From the NCBI GenBank assembly GCA_026416125.1, contig JAOAFT010000021.1, positions 1 to 38,463 of the forward strand: a stretch of DNA of 38,463 nucleotides. The letters are read 5' to 3'. Shown here piece by piece: positions 24,143 to 33,646 of this stretch. A program made the translations under genes and the position numbers. Positions within the stretch are counted from its first letter, which is position 1. Every line of letters begins with the position of its first letter. This DNA comes from Bacteroidota bacterium. Lineage in GTDB: Bacteria > Bacteroidota > Ignavibacteria > UBA10030. The notes beneath the pieces are model-generated. The model did no database searches. It was given only the letters and a program-made list of their open reading frames with translations, and had not been told where the DNA came from.

Positions 24143-25312
24143 ATGAAAATTCATGAATATCAAGCGAAAGAGCTATTAAGGAAGTATGGAGTACCTGTGC
24201 CCCGAGGCGGGATTGCATGTACAATAGATGAGGCAGTAGCTGTCGCTACACGGATTGGTGGCTCACGGTGGGTTGTGAAAGCACAAATACATGCTGGTGG
24301 TCGTGGTAAGGCAGGGGGGATAAAGATAGCCACAAGTTTAGAAGAAGTACGGGAACAAGCTGATAAGTTGCTCGGGATGCGACTCGTAACGAATCAGACA
24401 GGTGAAGAAGGCCGAATAGTACGTCGACTGTTGATTGAAGAAGCTGTTTCGATCGAACAAGAATACTACATCGGAATAACACTCGATCGAGCACAAATGC
24501 TCAACACTGTAATAGCATCAACAGAAGGGGGTGTTGAAATTGAATCTGTTGCTGCACATTCACCAGAGAAAATTTTCAAAGAGTACGTTACACCATGTCG
24601 TGGGTTTCTTCCATATCAAGCACGTCGATTATGTTTTAATTTGGGGCTTAAAGAGAAGGCAGTAGAACAAGGAGTAACGTGCCTTCGTACACTCTATACA
24701 GCATATACTGGACTCGATGCTTCGCTCATAGAGATTAATCCACTCGGTGTAACAGACACGGGAGCTCTGATTGCACTTGATACAAAAGTCACGTTTGATG
24801 ATAATGCACTGTATCGCCATCCTGAATATCAGGAACTCCGCGATTACTATGAAGAAGAACCATTAGAAATTGAAGCATCTGCAGTAAACTTGAATTACAT
24901 TAAGCTCGATGGAAACGTTGGTTGCATGGTAAACGGAGCTGGTCTTGCGATGGCAACAATGGATTTAATTAAGCTTGCAGGAGGCTCGCCAGCAAACTTC
25001 CTCGATGTTGGTGGCACTGCGAGTGCAAAAACTATTGAGGCAGGATTTACCATTCTTCTAAAGGATCCCAATGTAAAAGCGATACTCATTAATATTTTTG
25101 GAGGCATAGTACGGTGCGATAGAGTTGCCCAAGGTATTATTGAAACTGTGAAAAATGTTGCAGTTTCTGTTCCAATTGTTATTCGACTAGCTGGTACCAA
25201 TGCCGATCGGGCTGCACACTTACTTCAACAATCTGGTTTGCAGTTTACTGTAGCGAAGAGTTTATCGGAAGCAGCAACAATAGTTACACAAATAGTTCAA
25301 TCACGACAATGA
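24143..25312 (+). CDS. sucC: Succinyl-CoA synthetase (ADP/GDP-forming), beta subunit
   Basis: A 389-residue protein starting [12 protein letters not shown], the standard SucC start. The possible ATG at 24083 lies inside the previous gene and is not used. An ATP-grasp domain carries [10 protein letters not shown] (about 53-62) and E-I-N-P-L-G-V near residue 198. The C-terminal CoA-ligase half has the stretch [11 protein letters not shown]. Together with the alpha subunit it makes succinate and a nucleoside triphosphate from succinyl-CoA in the TCA cycle, or runs in reverse. No sucD is next to it, so the alpha subunit must lie elsewhere. There is no good ribosome site; coupling to the gene 17 bases upstream is likely. 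gatB follows 16 bases later. Confidence 0.95.
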   Translation: MKIHEYQAKELLRKYGVPVPRGGIACTIDEAVAVATRIGGSRWVVKAQIHAGGRGKAGGIKIATSLEEVREQADKLLGMRLVTNQTGEEGRIVRRLLIEEAVSIEQEYYIGITLDRAQMLNTVIASTEGGVEIESVAAHSPEKIFKEYVTPCRGFLPYQARRLCFNLGLKEKAVEQGVTCLRTLYTAYTGLDASLIEINPLGVTDTGALIALDTKVTFDDNALYRHPEYQELRDYYEEEPLEIEASAVNLNYIKLDGNVGCMVNGAGLAMATMDLIKLAGGSPANFLDVGGTASAKTIEAGFTILLKDPNVKAILINIFGGIVRCDRVAQGIIETVKNVAVSVPIVIRLAGTNADRAAHLLQQSGLQFTVAKSLSEAATIVTQIVQSRQ

Positions 25313-25328
25313 AGGAACAAAGAGGTGT

Positions 25329-26786
25329 ATGTGGTGGAGTGAAAAGTACGAACCTGTCATCGGTTTAGAAGTTCATGCACAACTCCTTACGCGATCAAAA
25401 GCGTTTTGTGGATGTTCAACAAAGTTTGGGGATTCACCAAATTCCAATGTATGTCCTATTTGTTTAGGGATGCCGGGTGTTCTCCCTGTACTTAACAAAC
25501 AGGTTGTCAATTTTACTATTCGAATGGGACTCGCTACGCATTGTACGATTGCACCAATTTCAATTTTTGCTCGAAAAAACTACTTCTACCCCGATTTACC
25601 AAAAGGGTACCAAATATCGCAGTATGAAGAACCAATTTGTCAAAACGGGTGGGTTGAAATCGAGCTTAAAAATGGAGTACGAAAAAAAATAGGTATAACT
25701 CGGATCCACATGGAAGAAGATGCGGGTAAATCTATTCATGAGATTGATATCGATACATACGTTGATGCAAATCGGTGTGGTGTACCACTTATAGAAATCG
25801 TTAGCGAGCCAGACATGCGCTCACCTGAAGAGGCCTATCATTACCTTGTAACGATCAGGCAATTAGTAACATATCTTGGCATTTGCGATGGAAACATGGA
25901 GGAAGGAAGTTTACGGTGTGATGCAAATGTTTCTGTTCGTCTGAAGGGGGAAAAAAAATTGGGGACAAAAGTCGAAGTGAAGAATATGAATTCGTTTCGC
26001 TTTGTGGAACGCGCATTACAGTACGAAATTGAACGACAAGTCGAAGCACTCGAACGAGGAGATGAAATAACACAGGAAACAATGCTGTGGGATGCTAACA
26101 GAGGTATTTGTGTACCAATGAGAAGTAAAGAAGAGGCACATGACTATCGTTATTTCCCTGACCCTGATTTGGTACCCGTTGTTGTTTCAGAAGCGTGGAT
26201 TGAAGAAGTACGAAGGGAATTGCCAGAATTACCTCTGGAAAAACGTGATCGATACATTAGGGAATATAAGATACCGCAGTACGATGCAGACGTACTTACA
26301 TCGGAATACGAAATAGCCAACTACTTTGAGCGTGTTATTAAACACCTAACACATAGAACTGAAGAAGCGTATAAGCTTGTAAGCAATTGGACCATGGGGG
26401 ATGTGCTCCGTGTTGTTAACGAAACACATGTTTCGATGGAGAATTTCCCTGTTGAGCCACAACGACTTGCTGAAATGGTTGATCTCCTTGTTGATGGAAC
26501 AATTAGTAGTAAAATTGCTAAAGAAGTTTTTGAGGAAATGCTCACATCAAAAGAAACACCTCGATGCATTATTGAACGAAAGGGGTTAATGCAAATCAAC
26601 GATCCTGGTGTAATCGGAAAAGTCCTTGATGAAATTCTTACCCGTCATGCACAACAAGTCGAAGCATACCGAAGTGGGAAAACACAGGTATTTGGATTTT
26701 TTGTGGGGGAAACCATGAAAGCAATGAAGGGGAAGGCTAATCCTAAAATTGTCAATGAATTACTAAAACACAAATTACAATCGTAA
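25329..26786 (+). CDS. gatB: Asp-tRNA(Asn)/Glu-tRNA(Gln) amidotransferase subunit B
   Basis: A 485-residue GatB. It begins with [13 protein letters not shown] and has the zinc cysteines C-G-C and C-P-I-C-L-G-M-P-G, the stretch [17 protein letters not shown], and I-H-M-E-E-D-A-G-K. The C-terminal YqeY-like tail domain (about 340-485) ends in [10 protein letters not shown], which contacts tRNA. GatB, with GatA and GatC, amidates mischarged Glu-tRNA(Gln) or Asp-tRNA(Asn). gatA and gatC are not in this window, so the three genes are unlinked, as is common in this group. AGAGG precedes the ATG. Length and motifs are full, so the gene is intact. Confidence 0.96.
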   Translation: MWWSEKYEPVIGLEVHAQLLTRSKAFCGCSTKFGDSPNSNVCPICLGMPGVLPVLNKQVVNFTIRMGLATHCTIAPISIFARKNYFYPDLPKGYQISQYEEPICQNGWVEIELKNGVRKKIGITRIHMEEDAGKSIHEIDIDTYVDANRCGVPLIEIVSEPDMRSPEEAYHYLVTIRQLVTYLGICDGNMEEGSLRCDANVSVRLKGEKKLGTKVEVKNMNSFRFVERALQYEIERQVEALERGDEITQETMLWDANRGICVPMRSKEEAHDYRYFPDPDLVPVVVSEAWIEEVRRELPELPLEKRDRYIREYKIPQYDADVLTSEYEIANYFERVIKHLTHRTEEAYKLVSNWTMGDVLRVVNETHVSMENFPVEPQRLAEMVDLLVDGTISSKIAKEVFEEMLTSKETPRCIIERKGLMQINDPGVIGKVLDEILTRHAQQVEAYRSGKTQVFGFFVGETMKAMKGKANPKIVNELLKHKLQS

Positions 26787-26811
26787 ACAAAAGAGGAGTA
26801 CACAAAAACAT

Positions 26812-27570
26812 ATGAGACAAAAAATTATCGCAGGCAATTGGAAAATGAATAAAGACATCAATGAAACTGTTGAACTTATCGACGGTGTCAAGTCTCTCTA
26901 TTCGACAAACCTCCACAGTGTCAAGGTAATCGTGTGCCCCCCTTTTCCATCGCTCAATGTAGCGAATGAACTTTTGCGAGGGACTGGTATTGAACTTGGA
27001 GCACAGAATATGTACCACGAAAATGAAGGAGCGTACACTGGCGAAGTATCTCCAAAAATGTTGAAAGCTGTCGGTTGTCGATACGTTATCATTGGACATT
27101 CAGAACGACGGCAATACTTTAAAGAAACCGACGATTTTATTAATCGGAAAGCACGGAAAGCACTTACCGAAGGGTTGATCCCAATTATTTGTGTAGGCGA
27201 AACATTACAGGAACGAGAACAGAACATAACGCATCAGGTTGTAACAACACAAGTCGAGGGGTGTTTGCAAAATATCCCTGGAGAGAATGTTGAAAAGGTC
27301 ATCATTGCGTATGAACCTGTGTGGGCAATTGGAACGGGAAAAAATGCAACACCTGAACAAGCACAGGAGGTTCATGCACTCATACGATCACTTCTTTCGA
27401 AGCTTTACTCTCCTGACGTTGCATCCAAGGTTACTATTCAGTATGGCGGGAGTGTCAAACCTGAAAATGCGAAAGACCTTCTCCATCAGCCTGATATTGA
27501 TGGTGCACTGGTTGGGGGTGCATGTTTGAAAGCAGATTCATTTATTGCTATTGTAAAGGCGGCATTGTAA
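26812..27570 (+). CDS. tpiA: Triosephosphate isomerase
   Basis: A 252-residue TIM barrel with all catalytic residues: Lys11 in G-N-W-K-M-N-K, His96 in I-I-G-H-S-E-R-R and Glu168 in A-Y-E-P-V-W-A-I-G-T-G. The phosphate loops I-Q-Y-G-G-S-V near residue 206 and V-G-G-A near residue 229 are intact. It interconverts dihydroxyacetone phosphate and glyceraldehyde-3-phosphate in glycolysis and gluconeogenesis. It follows gatB by 25 bases with AGAGGAG upstream and is probably the last gene of the run starting at 23637. No clear terminator is seen before the histidine kinase gene 61 bases downstream. Confidence 0.98.
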   Translation: MRQKIIAGNWKMNKDINETVELIDGVKSLYSTNLHSVKVIVCPPFPSLNVANELLRGTGIELGAQNMYHENEGAYTGEVSPKMLKAVGCRYVIIGHSERRQYFKETDDFINRKARKALTEGLIPIICVGETLQEREQNITHQVVTTQVEGCLQNIPGENVEKVIIAYEPVWAIGTGKNATPEQAQEVHALIRSLLSKLYSPDVASKVTIQYGGSVKPENAKDLLHQPDIDGALVGGACLKADSFIAIVKAAL

Positions 27571-27631
27571 TATTGAGTAAACACTGCCATGGTGGGTATC
27601 CAGGGGTGTACGTAATATAAATGAGGTAACT

Positions 27632-30499
27632 ATGCGTAAATCGAGGCTATTTTGGAAAGTACTAGGGTACTTTGCAATACTTCTTCTGATTCTTACAGCC
27701 TTAACATACATTATTAACGCATACATCCAACAAATCGAAAAAAATTTTGCTGTAGCAACTTCAGATGTGAGAAACCTGAGTGTTATAGAAGAATTAAGAA
27801 ATTGTATAGTCAATGCACCACGGAGCGTGTTCCTCTATTCTTTTACAAAATCGGATACAGCCCGTGTACTGTACCTTGAAAGTATTGATGGATTCGAGCC
27901 GGCTTATAACGCTGTTAGTAAGGTTATAAAGGACTCACTTACACTCGATCTTCTTGCACAAGTACGATCGAATTTTTACAAGTGGAATGAAAGAGTGGGA
28001 ACTCCAATGATCCAAGCTACAGAAGCTCAAAACCAACCAGGTGAAGTGCTTCGGATCCTTGGTGAATTGCAACATATAGATCTTACTGAGCAATACATCC
28101 AAAAAGCACTAAACCTCGTCAATTCAATATACCATTCAACACTTCGGAACCAAACACGAGCAATTGAAACTGCCGTAAAACAAAGCAAAGATCTTTCGTT
28201 CTACGTTGTCTTTGTGAATGTGCTCCTTGCGGTCTTTGCGCTTGTCCTAGGCTTTGTACTTACCCATTCGATAACAAAGCCAATTGGGGTGGTTAAACAG
28301 GGGGCACAGCATATTATGGAAGGAAAGTTTACACAAATTACTATTAATAGGGCTGATGAAATTGGTGAACTTGCTCGAGTATTCAATCAAATGTCGCGGA
28401 TACTAGGGGAAAATTACACACGGTTACAAGCCTACTCAGAGCTTGTTACTACTCTCAATAACCTCAAAGGAATTGAAGAAATACAAAAACGAAGCTTACA
28501 GCTCTTATGTGAACATACACGTTCTGCATTAGGAGCATTGTACTTTTTCAACAAAACAGAACACATCCTTTCCTTAACTGCAACATATGGTTTTATTTCC
28601 GATGGGACAAGAACTAAACTCTTATTGGGTGAAGGAATACCAGGGGAATGTGCACTCGAACGAAAACCACTTGTCCTGAGGGATATTCCACCTACAACGG
28701 AGTACGTAATCTCTACCGGCATTTTCGATATCGTACCACGTACGGTGATAGCTCGACCAATACTCTTCCAGGAAGAGTTACTTGGTGTACTCATTCTTGC
28801 AAGCACAACAGAGTACGAACCTGCCCACATGGAGATATTGAATAATTCAATTCCACAACTCGCAGTTGCAATAAACAATGCAATTAATGATGAAGCAACA
28901 CAGAAACTTTCCCTTGAAATAGCGCAACGCAATGAAGAATTGAATGCAAAAAATGCTGAATTGGAAGAAGCATACAGAGTAAAGTCAAACTTTTTAGCGA
29001 GTATGTCTCATGAACTTAGAACACCGCTGAATTCGATAATAGGCTTCAGTCAAGTTCTCTTATCAGAGGCAGCAGATCCTCTTACCGATGAGCAACGAAT
29101 TGCAATCGAGAAAGTACTCAAAAACGGCAAACATCTTCTTCAACTCATTAACGATATTCTTGACCTTTCGAAGATTGAAGCTGGTCGCATGACCGTGAAT
29201 ATCGAAACTGAGGACATACAATCAATTATTTCAAATAGTGTTCTCACAATTGAGCCAATGCTAAAACAAAAGGGTCTACAGTTAACAACGGAAATTAATT
29301 CTAAAATCAAAGCATTACAAACAGATATTGTCAAGGTCAAACAAATTTTAATGAATCTATTGAGTAATGCAGTAAAGTTCACGGAGAAAGGCGGTATAAC
29401 AATTCGTGTATATGATAAAGATGCGATGGTAGCGTTTGCAGTACAAGATACTGGTATTGGAATCGAGAAGAAAAATCTTGAACTTATCTTCAAAGAATTT
29501 CAACAAGTTGATTCAAGTAGCACCCGTAAATACCAAGGTACTGGTCTTGGTTTAGCGATTGCCCGACGCCTTGCGCGTATGCTTGGTGGTGATCTCGTTG
29601 CAGAAAGTATTGTTGGACAAGGAACAACGTTCACTCTTACATTACCACCTGTTTACGTTGCTAAGAAAGGAGAAGAAAAAATTCAAACAGGTGGTGCAGA
29701 GTTTGTTGTTCAAGCAGAGAAAAAGCAAATTCAAGATTTAGTAACATCAGCAGGAGGCACGCGTATTCTCTGCATAGATGATGATCCTGATGTACTAGAT
29801 ATATTACGGAAGTATCTCACACCCGAAGGGTACACTGTAGAATGTGCAACGAGTGGTGACGAGGGTATTGCACTTGCACGAAAACATAAGCCTTCGTTAA
29901 TAACACTCGATATCATGATGCCAGAAAAAGATGGATGGCAGGTATTGAGAGAGCTTAAACAACTTGAAGAAACAAAGAATATCCCTGTGATAATCCATTC
30001 AATTATTGATAACAAACCCCTTGCGCTCTCTCTTGGAGCAGTCGATTTTTTAACGAAACCTGCAGAACCACGCACATTGTTAGAAGTTGTCACTAAATTT
30101 TGTCAATCGAAATCGCAATCGATTCTCGTTGTTGACGATAATGAAGACTTTGCCCAAACAATTAAGCAATTGCTTTCCAGGGATTACCGTGATGTCCGTA
30201 TCGCATACAATGGAAAGCAGGCTCTCGAGATGCTTCAACGTTTTACACCAGCACTCATCTTGCTCGATTTAGCAATGCCTGAGATGGACGGGTTTGAAGT
30301 GGTCAGTCATCTCCATAATGATGAACGATACAGACACATTCCTGTTGTCATTCTCTCTGGGAAGGATGTATCCCAGCAAGAAATGGCAAAACTCCGTGAG
30401 CATATTTCAGAGTTTATTCAGAAAGGCGAGCTAGCAAATATTAACCTTTCAGCAGCTGTGAAACGTATTCTCCAGCAGCAGGGAGTAAAGAATGGGTAA
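27632..30499 (+). CDS. Hybrid sensor histidine kinase (HAMP-GAF-HisKA-HATPase-REC-REC)
   Basis: A 955-residue membrane kinase. TM1 lies at about residues 9-33 and TM2 at about 190-212, with a periplasmic sensor between them. A HAMP domain (about 212-265) is followed by a GAF domain (about 275-425), a short coiled coil, and HisKA with S-H-E-L-R-T-P (His460). The HATPase part has the N-box L-M-N-L-L-S-N-A-V-K-F and the G-boxes D-T-G-I-G-I and G-T-G-L-G-L-A-I-A. Two receiver domains follow, with phospho-acceptor Asp760 (T-L-D-I-M-M-P) and Asp879 (L-L-D-L-A-M-P); both keep their conserved Lys. It should sense an external and perhaps an internal signal and pass phosphate along the receivers. The signal is unknown. 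Its stop overlaps the next gene, a second kinase, by 8 bases. Confidence 0.93.
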   Translation: MRKSRLFWKVLGYFAILLLILTALTYIINAYIQQIEKNFAVATSDVRNLSVIEELRNCIVNAPRSVFLYSFTKSDTARVLYLESIDGFEPAYNAVSKVIKDSLTLDLLAQVRSNFYKWNERVGTPMIQATEAQNQPGEVLRILGELQHIDLTEQYIQKALNLVNSIYHSTLRNQTRAIETAVKQSKDLSFYVVFVNVLLAVFALVLGFVLTHSITKPIGVVKQGAQHIMEGKFTQITINRADEIGELARVFNQMSRILGENYTRLQAYSELVTTLNNLKGIEEIQKRSLQLLCEHTRSALGALYFFNKTEHILSLTATYGFISDGTRTKLLLGEGIPGECALERKPLVLRDIPPTTEYVISTGIFDIVPRTVIARPILFQEELLGVLILASTTEYEPAHMEILNNSIPQLAVAINNAINDEATQKLSLEIAQRNEELNAKNAELEEAYRVKSNFLASMSHELRTPLNSIIGFSQVLLSEAADPLTDEQRIAIEKVLKNGKHLLQLINDILDLSKIEAGRMTVNIETEDIQSIISNSVLTIEPMLKQKGLQLTTEINSKIKALQTDIVKVKQILMNLLSNAVKFTEKGGITIRVYDKDAMVAFAVQDTGIGIEKKNLELIFKEFQQVDSSSTRKYQGTGLGLAIARRLARMLGGDLVAESIVGQGTTFTLTLPPVYVAKKGEEKIQTGGAEFVVQAEKKQIQDLVTSAGGTRILCIDDDPDVLDILRKYLTPEGYTVECATSGDEGIALARKHKPSLITLDIMMPEKDGWQVLRELKQLEETKNIPVIIHSIIDNKPLALSLGAVDFLTKPAEPRTLLEVVTKFCQSKSQSILVVDDNEDFAQTIKQLLSRDYRDVRIAYNGKQALEMLQRFTPALILLDLAMPEMDGFEVVSHLHNDERYRHIPVVILSGKDVSQQEMAKLREHISEFIQKGELANINLSAAVKRILQQQGVKNG

Positions 30500-31625
30500 G
30501 GGAGCAGCGAACGAAGTTGAAATTCCGACCATACTTGTTGTTGATGATATTGAAGATAACTTAGATTTATTGGAATTTGCCCTTCGGCGGAAGCCTATCA
30601 AGATGCTTCGAGCCACAAGCGGTTACGAGTGTCTGGAAATGGCACGTGTTCATAGCCCAGATGTTATTTTACTCGATATTCAAATGCCTGGAATGGATGG
30701 GTTTGAAACACTCAAACGACTTCGTGAAGATAGAAGCACAGCAAAAATTCCCGTTATTTTTCTCACCGCACAAAAGAAAGATCCGACGAGTATTGAGGAA
30801 GGATTGAAACTCGGTGCAGATCTTTACCTTACCAAACCTATTGATACTGATGAGCTCCTTGTTCGTACAAAAATGCTCATCCGTGTGCGAAAAGCTGAAG
30901 AAGAGCTTGAGCGTACTAAGGCTGACTTCATGGCGATGCTTGTACACGACATGCGTAATCCAATTCTTATTGTCAAATCGTTCTTAGAATTACTTCTCGA
31001 AGATGAAAGTGCAAAAGCAATGTCGCAAGACATGCGGTCACTTGCAGAATCTGCTTTGGAATCGTCAGGGAAAATGCTGGAGCTCATCAACGAAATACTT
31101 GATCTCTCAAAGTATGAGTCTGGCAATGTTCCGCTTCGAAAATCTCGTATTATGCTCCAGAATGTTCTCGAGAATGTTATAAAGCAGATAGCTGTTCAAT
31201 GTCGGCAGAAGGAAATTTCCATCATCAAGGATTTTCAAGAGAATGTATCACCAATTGAAGCCGACGAGAGCAAATTAGAGCAAGCGTTTATGAATGTTTT
31301 CAGTAATGCTCTTAAGTTTACGCCATGCGAGGGTGTTATCTACGTTCGACTGTTTACAGAAACAATTACCAATATATTTCCACAACCGACAACAGTGTAC
31401 CATGTGTCAATTGCTGATAATGGAATAGGTATTCCTGCTGAAGAACTCCCTAACATATTTAATCGGTACAAACAGCTTTCTACGGCAATGATGATAAAGC
31501 AAAAAGGTACAGGGCTTGGATTAGCAATATCCAAGTTGATAGTGGAAGCGCATGGTGGTCGTATTTCGCTTGAAAGTACGGTGAACAAAGGAACGACAGT
31601 TCACATTTACCTTCCAATAATGTAA
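30492..31625 (+). CDS. Response-regulator/histidine kinase (REC-HisKA-HATPase), soluble
   Basis: A 377-residue cytoplasmic protein. An N-terminal receiver (about residues 12-130) has D-D at the acidic pocket and phospho-acceptor Asp62 (L-L-D-I-Q-M-P), with the conserved Lys in L-T-K-P. A short coiled coil leads to HisKA with L-V-H-D-M-R-N-P (His152) and a HATPase domain with N-x-x-x-N-A-L-K-F-T, D-N-G-I-G-I and G-T-G-L-G-L-A-I-S. It overlaps the upstream hybrid kinase by 8 bases, so the two are translated together and likely act in one phosphorelay: the membrane kinase could phosphorylate Asp62, which would tune this kinase. No DNA-binding output regulator is next to them, so the final target is not visible here. 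Confidence 0.93.
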   Translation: MGKGAANEVEIPTILVVDDIEDNLDLLEFALRRKPIKMLRATSGYECLEMARVHSPDVILLDIQMPGMDGFETLKRLREDRSTAKIPVIFLTAQKKDPTSIEEGLKLGADLYLTKPIDTDELLVRTKMLIRVRKAEEELERTKADFMAMLVHDMRNPILIVKSFLELLLEDESAKAMSQDMRSLAESALESSGKMLELINEILDLSKYESGNVPLRKSRIMLQNVLENVIKQIAVQCRQKEISIIKDFQENVSPIEADESKLEQAFMNVFSNALKFTPCEGVIYVRLFTETITNIFPQPTTVYHVSIADNGIGIPAEELPNIFNRYKQLSTAMMIKQKGTGLGLAISKLIVEAHGGRISLESTVNKGTTVHIYLPIM

Positions 31626-31626
31626 A

Positions 31627-31673
31627 CACAAAGTTTTTCAATTCTTTGTGAATTGAGGTTTTCGATTTTTTTT
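31627..31673 (+). terminator. Overlapping inverted repeats plus T-run after the kinase pair
   Basis: Two hairpins share bases: CACAAAG/CTTTGTG (31627-31633 with 31644-31650) and TCAATTC/GAATTGA (31638-31644 with 31650-31656). They cannot both form. A run of eight T residues follows at 31666-31673, about 10 bases after the second stem, which is farther than usual for a terminator. It may be a weak terminator for the kinase operon. Confidence 0.35.
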
Positions 31674-31700
31674 GACTTTCGGGTGTTTTTTCTGTATACT
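31672..31700 (+). promoter_or_regulatory. Sigma70-like promoter for the M23 peptidase/ATP synthase run
   Basis: TTGACT (31672-31677), a 17-base spacer and TATACT (31695-31700) make a near-consensus sigma70 promoter. The expected start point is near 31707, about 19 bases before the GTG start of the M23 peptidase. No other comparable promoter is seen before atpG, so this one could drive the whole run to 38377. Confidence 0.75.
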
Positions 31701-31725
31701 TTGTACCTAAAATTTAGGATGAAAT

Positions 31726-32616
31726 GTGGTTTCGAGTAACGAACATCATAAATCGAAAAAGAAAATATATACATTCATCCTTATTTCTGAGGAAGAAGCG
31801 CGCAATTCTATGGCGTTCCGATGTAAGCGCTGGCACCTTGTTGTAGGAGCAGTCGGTGTCGTTGCTATGTTCTTTGGCATTTTTTGGGCCTTAATTGTCT
31901 ATACTCCCGTCGGATACATTTTCCCTATCACAAGTCCTGGGTTGCGAAATCAGTATACGCAACAACTTGTCGAACTCCACCAACGATTGTCGTCGATGAT
32001 GGATGAGTTAGTAGTGCTGCGTACATATAATGCAAAATTAAGAAAAGCACTAGGTGATTCTGTAAGTACAAGTAATGCCCAGAACCACGTTGTGCAAACG
32101 CAGAATGAGCTACCACAGAATATCGCAAATGACGACATTGGAGTTGCTAGGTACCAATTCCCACCGCAAGGATCGTGGTACGATAATTCGAAACAGGTGC
32201 CGATGAAAGTTAGTGGAGAGAGAATCCAACGAATGTATCAATTCCCTGCAATTTTTCCAACACAAGGATATGTAACACGTGGATTTGAACCATCAATTAA
32301 TCACTATGGAATTGATATTGCAGGAAAAAGTGGTGCACCAATTTATGCAGCAGCTGATGGAATTGTTGTATACTCTGGTTGGACACAAAATGATGGTTAT
32401 GTTATTATACTCTCCCATGTAGATGGATTTATGACTCTCTATAAACACAATGATGCTGTGTTAAAATTTCAAGGAACACAAGTACGGCGCGGAGAGACTA
32501 TTGCACTGCTGGGAAATACTGGGGAAACAAGTCGAGGGCCCCATCTTCACTTCGAAATATGGAAAGATGGCCTTCCTGTGGATCCTGCAGCGTTCATTAT
32601 TAACTATTCGTTATGA
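31726..32616 (+). CDS. M23 (LytM) family metallopeptidase, membrane-anchored
   Basis: A 296-residue protein starting with GTG at 31726. AGGA lies about 6 bases upstream, and the N-terminal K-K-K-I-Y-T-F-I-L-I-S-E-E-E is a typical cytoplasmic tail of such proteins, so the ATG at 31810 is less likely. One transmembrane helix (about 36-58) is followed by a short coiled coil and the peptidase domain (about 175-292). All zinc ligands are present: His193 and Asp197 in N-H-Y-G-I-D-I-A-G, and H-L-H (273-275). Enzymes of this type cut peptide crosslinks in peptidoglycan. Its gene is 10 bases from a bactofilin gene, a pairing seen in many bacteria where bactofilin places the peptidase. Catalysis is expected because no ligand is missing. 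Confidence 0.92.
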   Translation: MVSSNEHHKSKKKIYTFILISEEEARNSMAFRCKRWHLVVGAVGVVAMFFGIFWALIVYTPVGYIFPITSPGLRNQYTQQLVELHQRLSSMMDELVVLRTYNAKLRKALGDSVSTSNAQNHVVQTQNELPQNIANDDIGVARYQFPPQGSWYDNSKQVPMKVSGERIQRMYQFPAIFPTQGYVTRGFEPSINHYGIDIAGKSGAPIYAAADGIVVYSGWTQNDGYVIILSHVDGFMTLYKHNDAVLKFQGTQVRRGETIALLGNTGETSRGPHLHFEIWKDGLPVDPAAFIINYSL

Positions 32617-32626
32617 GGAGATGCTG

Positions 32627-32986
32627 ATGAAGAGCGATGCAGTAAAGGAAGTTAACCTGATAGGTGCAGGGACAGTTGTTGAAGGAAAAATTAGGAGTCA
32701 AGGGAGTATACGAATCGATGGGAAAGTTCTCGGGGATATACTAGCAAATGAAGCCGTGGCTATTGGATTAAGTGGGGAAGTAGAAGGAAACATTACAGCA
32801 AAGAATGTAACAGTCGGTGGAAAGGTTCGTGGGACAATTACTGCTGCGGAAAAAGTTGTCTTTGAAGGAAAGTCTGTCATACGAGGTGATGTACGAGCAA
32901 CAAGGTTGGTTGTAGATGAAGGATCAATCTTCGACGGCAAAATTGCTATGGCAGAGAAATCACAACAAGAGGTACGTCAACACTAA
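32627..32986 (+). CDS. Bactofilin (polymer-forming cytoskeletal protein)
   Basis: A 119-residue protein starting at the ATG at 32627, which has GGAG 6 bases upstream. The in-frame ATG at 32621 directly abuts that site and is unlikely. From about residue 10 it is a continuous right-handed beta-helix of short repeats (G-A-G-T-V-V-E-G-K-I, G-S-I-R-I-D-G-K-V-L-G-D-I, G-E-V-E-G-N-I-T-A), the bactofilin (DUF583) core. It has short hydrophilic ends and no membrane helix. Bactofilins form filaments without nucleotides and place cell-wall or other enzymes; the preceding M23 peptidase is the natural partner. It ends 5 bases before atpZ, so it is probably part of the ATP synthase transcript. Confidence 0.93.
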   Translation: MKSDAVKEVNLIGAGTVVEGKIRSQGSIRIDGKVLGDILANEAVAIGLSGEVEGNITAKNVTVGGKVRGTITAAEKVVFEGKSVIRGDVRATRLVVDEGSIFDGKIAMAEKSQQEVRQH

Positions 32987-32991
32987 TTACC

Positions 32992-33252
32992 ATGAACAAT
33001 GAACTACCGAAGGATACCAAAACTTCGACTTTTGCAATCCTTCGTGAAACATTGAGAAATATTGCACCATACTTGACACTTGGGGTGCAATTAGCACTAG
33101 CTGTAATTGTCTTTTTTGCAATAGGGTGGTGGTTCGATAATACAATAGGTACTGATCCGTGGGGAAAACTTATAGGTGTGGTAGTTGGTGTAACAGGGGG
33201 AATGATTAAATTTTTTCGAACAGTGAGAGAAATGGTAAAGAAAAATGGTTAA
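32992..33252 (+). CDS. atpZ: AtpZ/AtpI-type ATP synthase accessory protein
   Basis: An 86-residue protein with two transmembrane helices (about 27-47 and 56-74) and a short amphipathic N-terminus. The first helix end I-G-W-W-F-D-N and loop G-T-D-P-W-G-K-L-I-G-V-V-V-G-V are typical of AtpZ/AtpI-like proteins found upstream of atpB. Members are thought to help c-ring assembly or bring in divalent cations for ATP synthase. It overlaps the next gene by 8 bases and has no good ribosome site of its own, which suggests coupling to the bactofilin gene 5 bases upstream. Family membership is supported by size, topology, the W-F-D motif and position. Confidence 0.82.
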   Translation: MNNELPKDTKTSTFAILRETLRNIAPYLTLGVQLALAVIVFFAIGWWFDNTIGTDPWGKLIGVVVGVTGGMIKFFRTVREMVKKNG

Positions 33253-33640
33253 AGCAGTACATATTGATTGGAAATTTGTACGATGGGTAGTGCTTTGCTT
33301 TACAGCGGCAGGAATACTGACGTATTACCCGATTTCAGAATTTGCTACACCTCACATTGTGCGAAGTATTCTTGCTGGTGGGTGTATGAGTTTTTTCAAT
33401 ATTCTTTTGGGATATGTTGCCATTGAAGTTGGATTTGAGAAATCACACACTGTTTTTCTGAAGATAATCCTCGGTAGTATGATTGTTCGATTGTTACTAA
33501 TGTGGGGAATATTACTTCTCCTTATTAAACAATTTGGGTTCCATGCTGCATCGTTGATGCTGTCGCTTCTTTTCTTTTATGTCATGACATTGGTGTTGGA
33601 AATTCTCTATCTCCAAAAACGAATTGCTGTAAAAAAGTGA
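33245..33640 (+). CDS. AtpI-like membrane protein of the ATP synthase locus
   Basis: A 131-residue protein with four predicted membrane helices (about 14-32, 40-60, 70-95 and 97-122) and a basic C-terminus (K-R-I-A-V-K-K). Its place, right after atpZ and 6 bases before atpB, and its four-helix shape fit the ATP synthase subunit I group, which assists c-ring assembly. The sequence itself is not conserved enough for a firm family call. It starts inside atpZ (8-base overlap), so translation is coupled. I leave the symbol blank because the identity depends mainly on position and topology. Confidence 0.65.
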   Translation: MVKAVHIDWKFVRWVVLCFTAAGILTYYPISEFATPHIVRSILAGGCMSFFNILLGYVAIEVGFEKSHTVFLKIILGSMIVRLLLMWGILLLLIKQFGFHAASLMLSLLFFYVMTLVLEILYLQKRIAVKK

Positions 33641-33646
33641 GAACGA

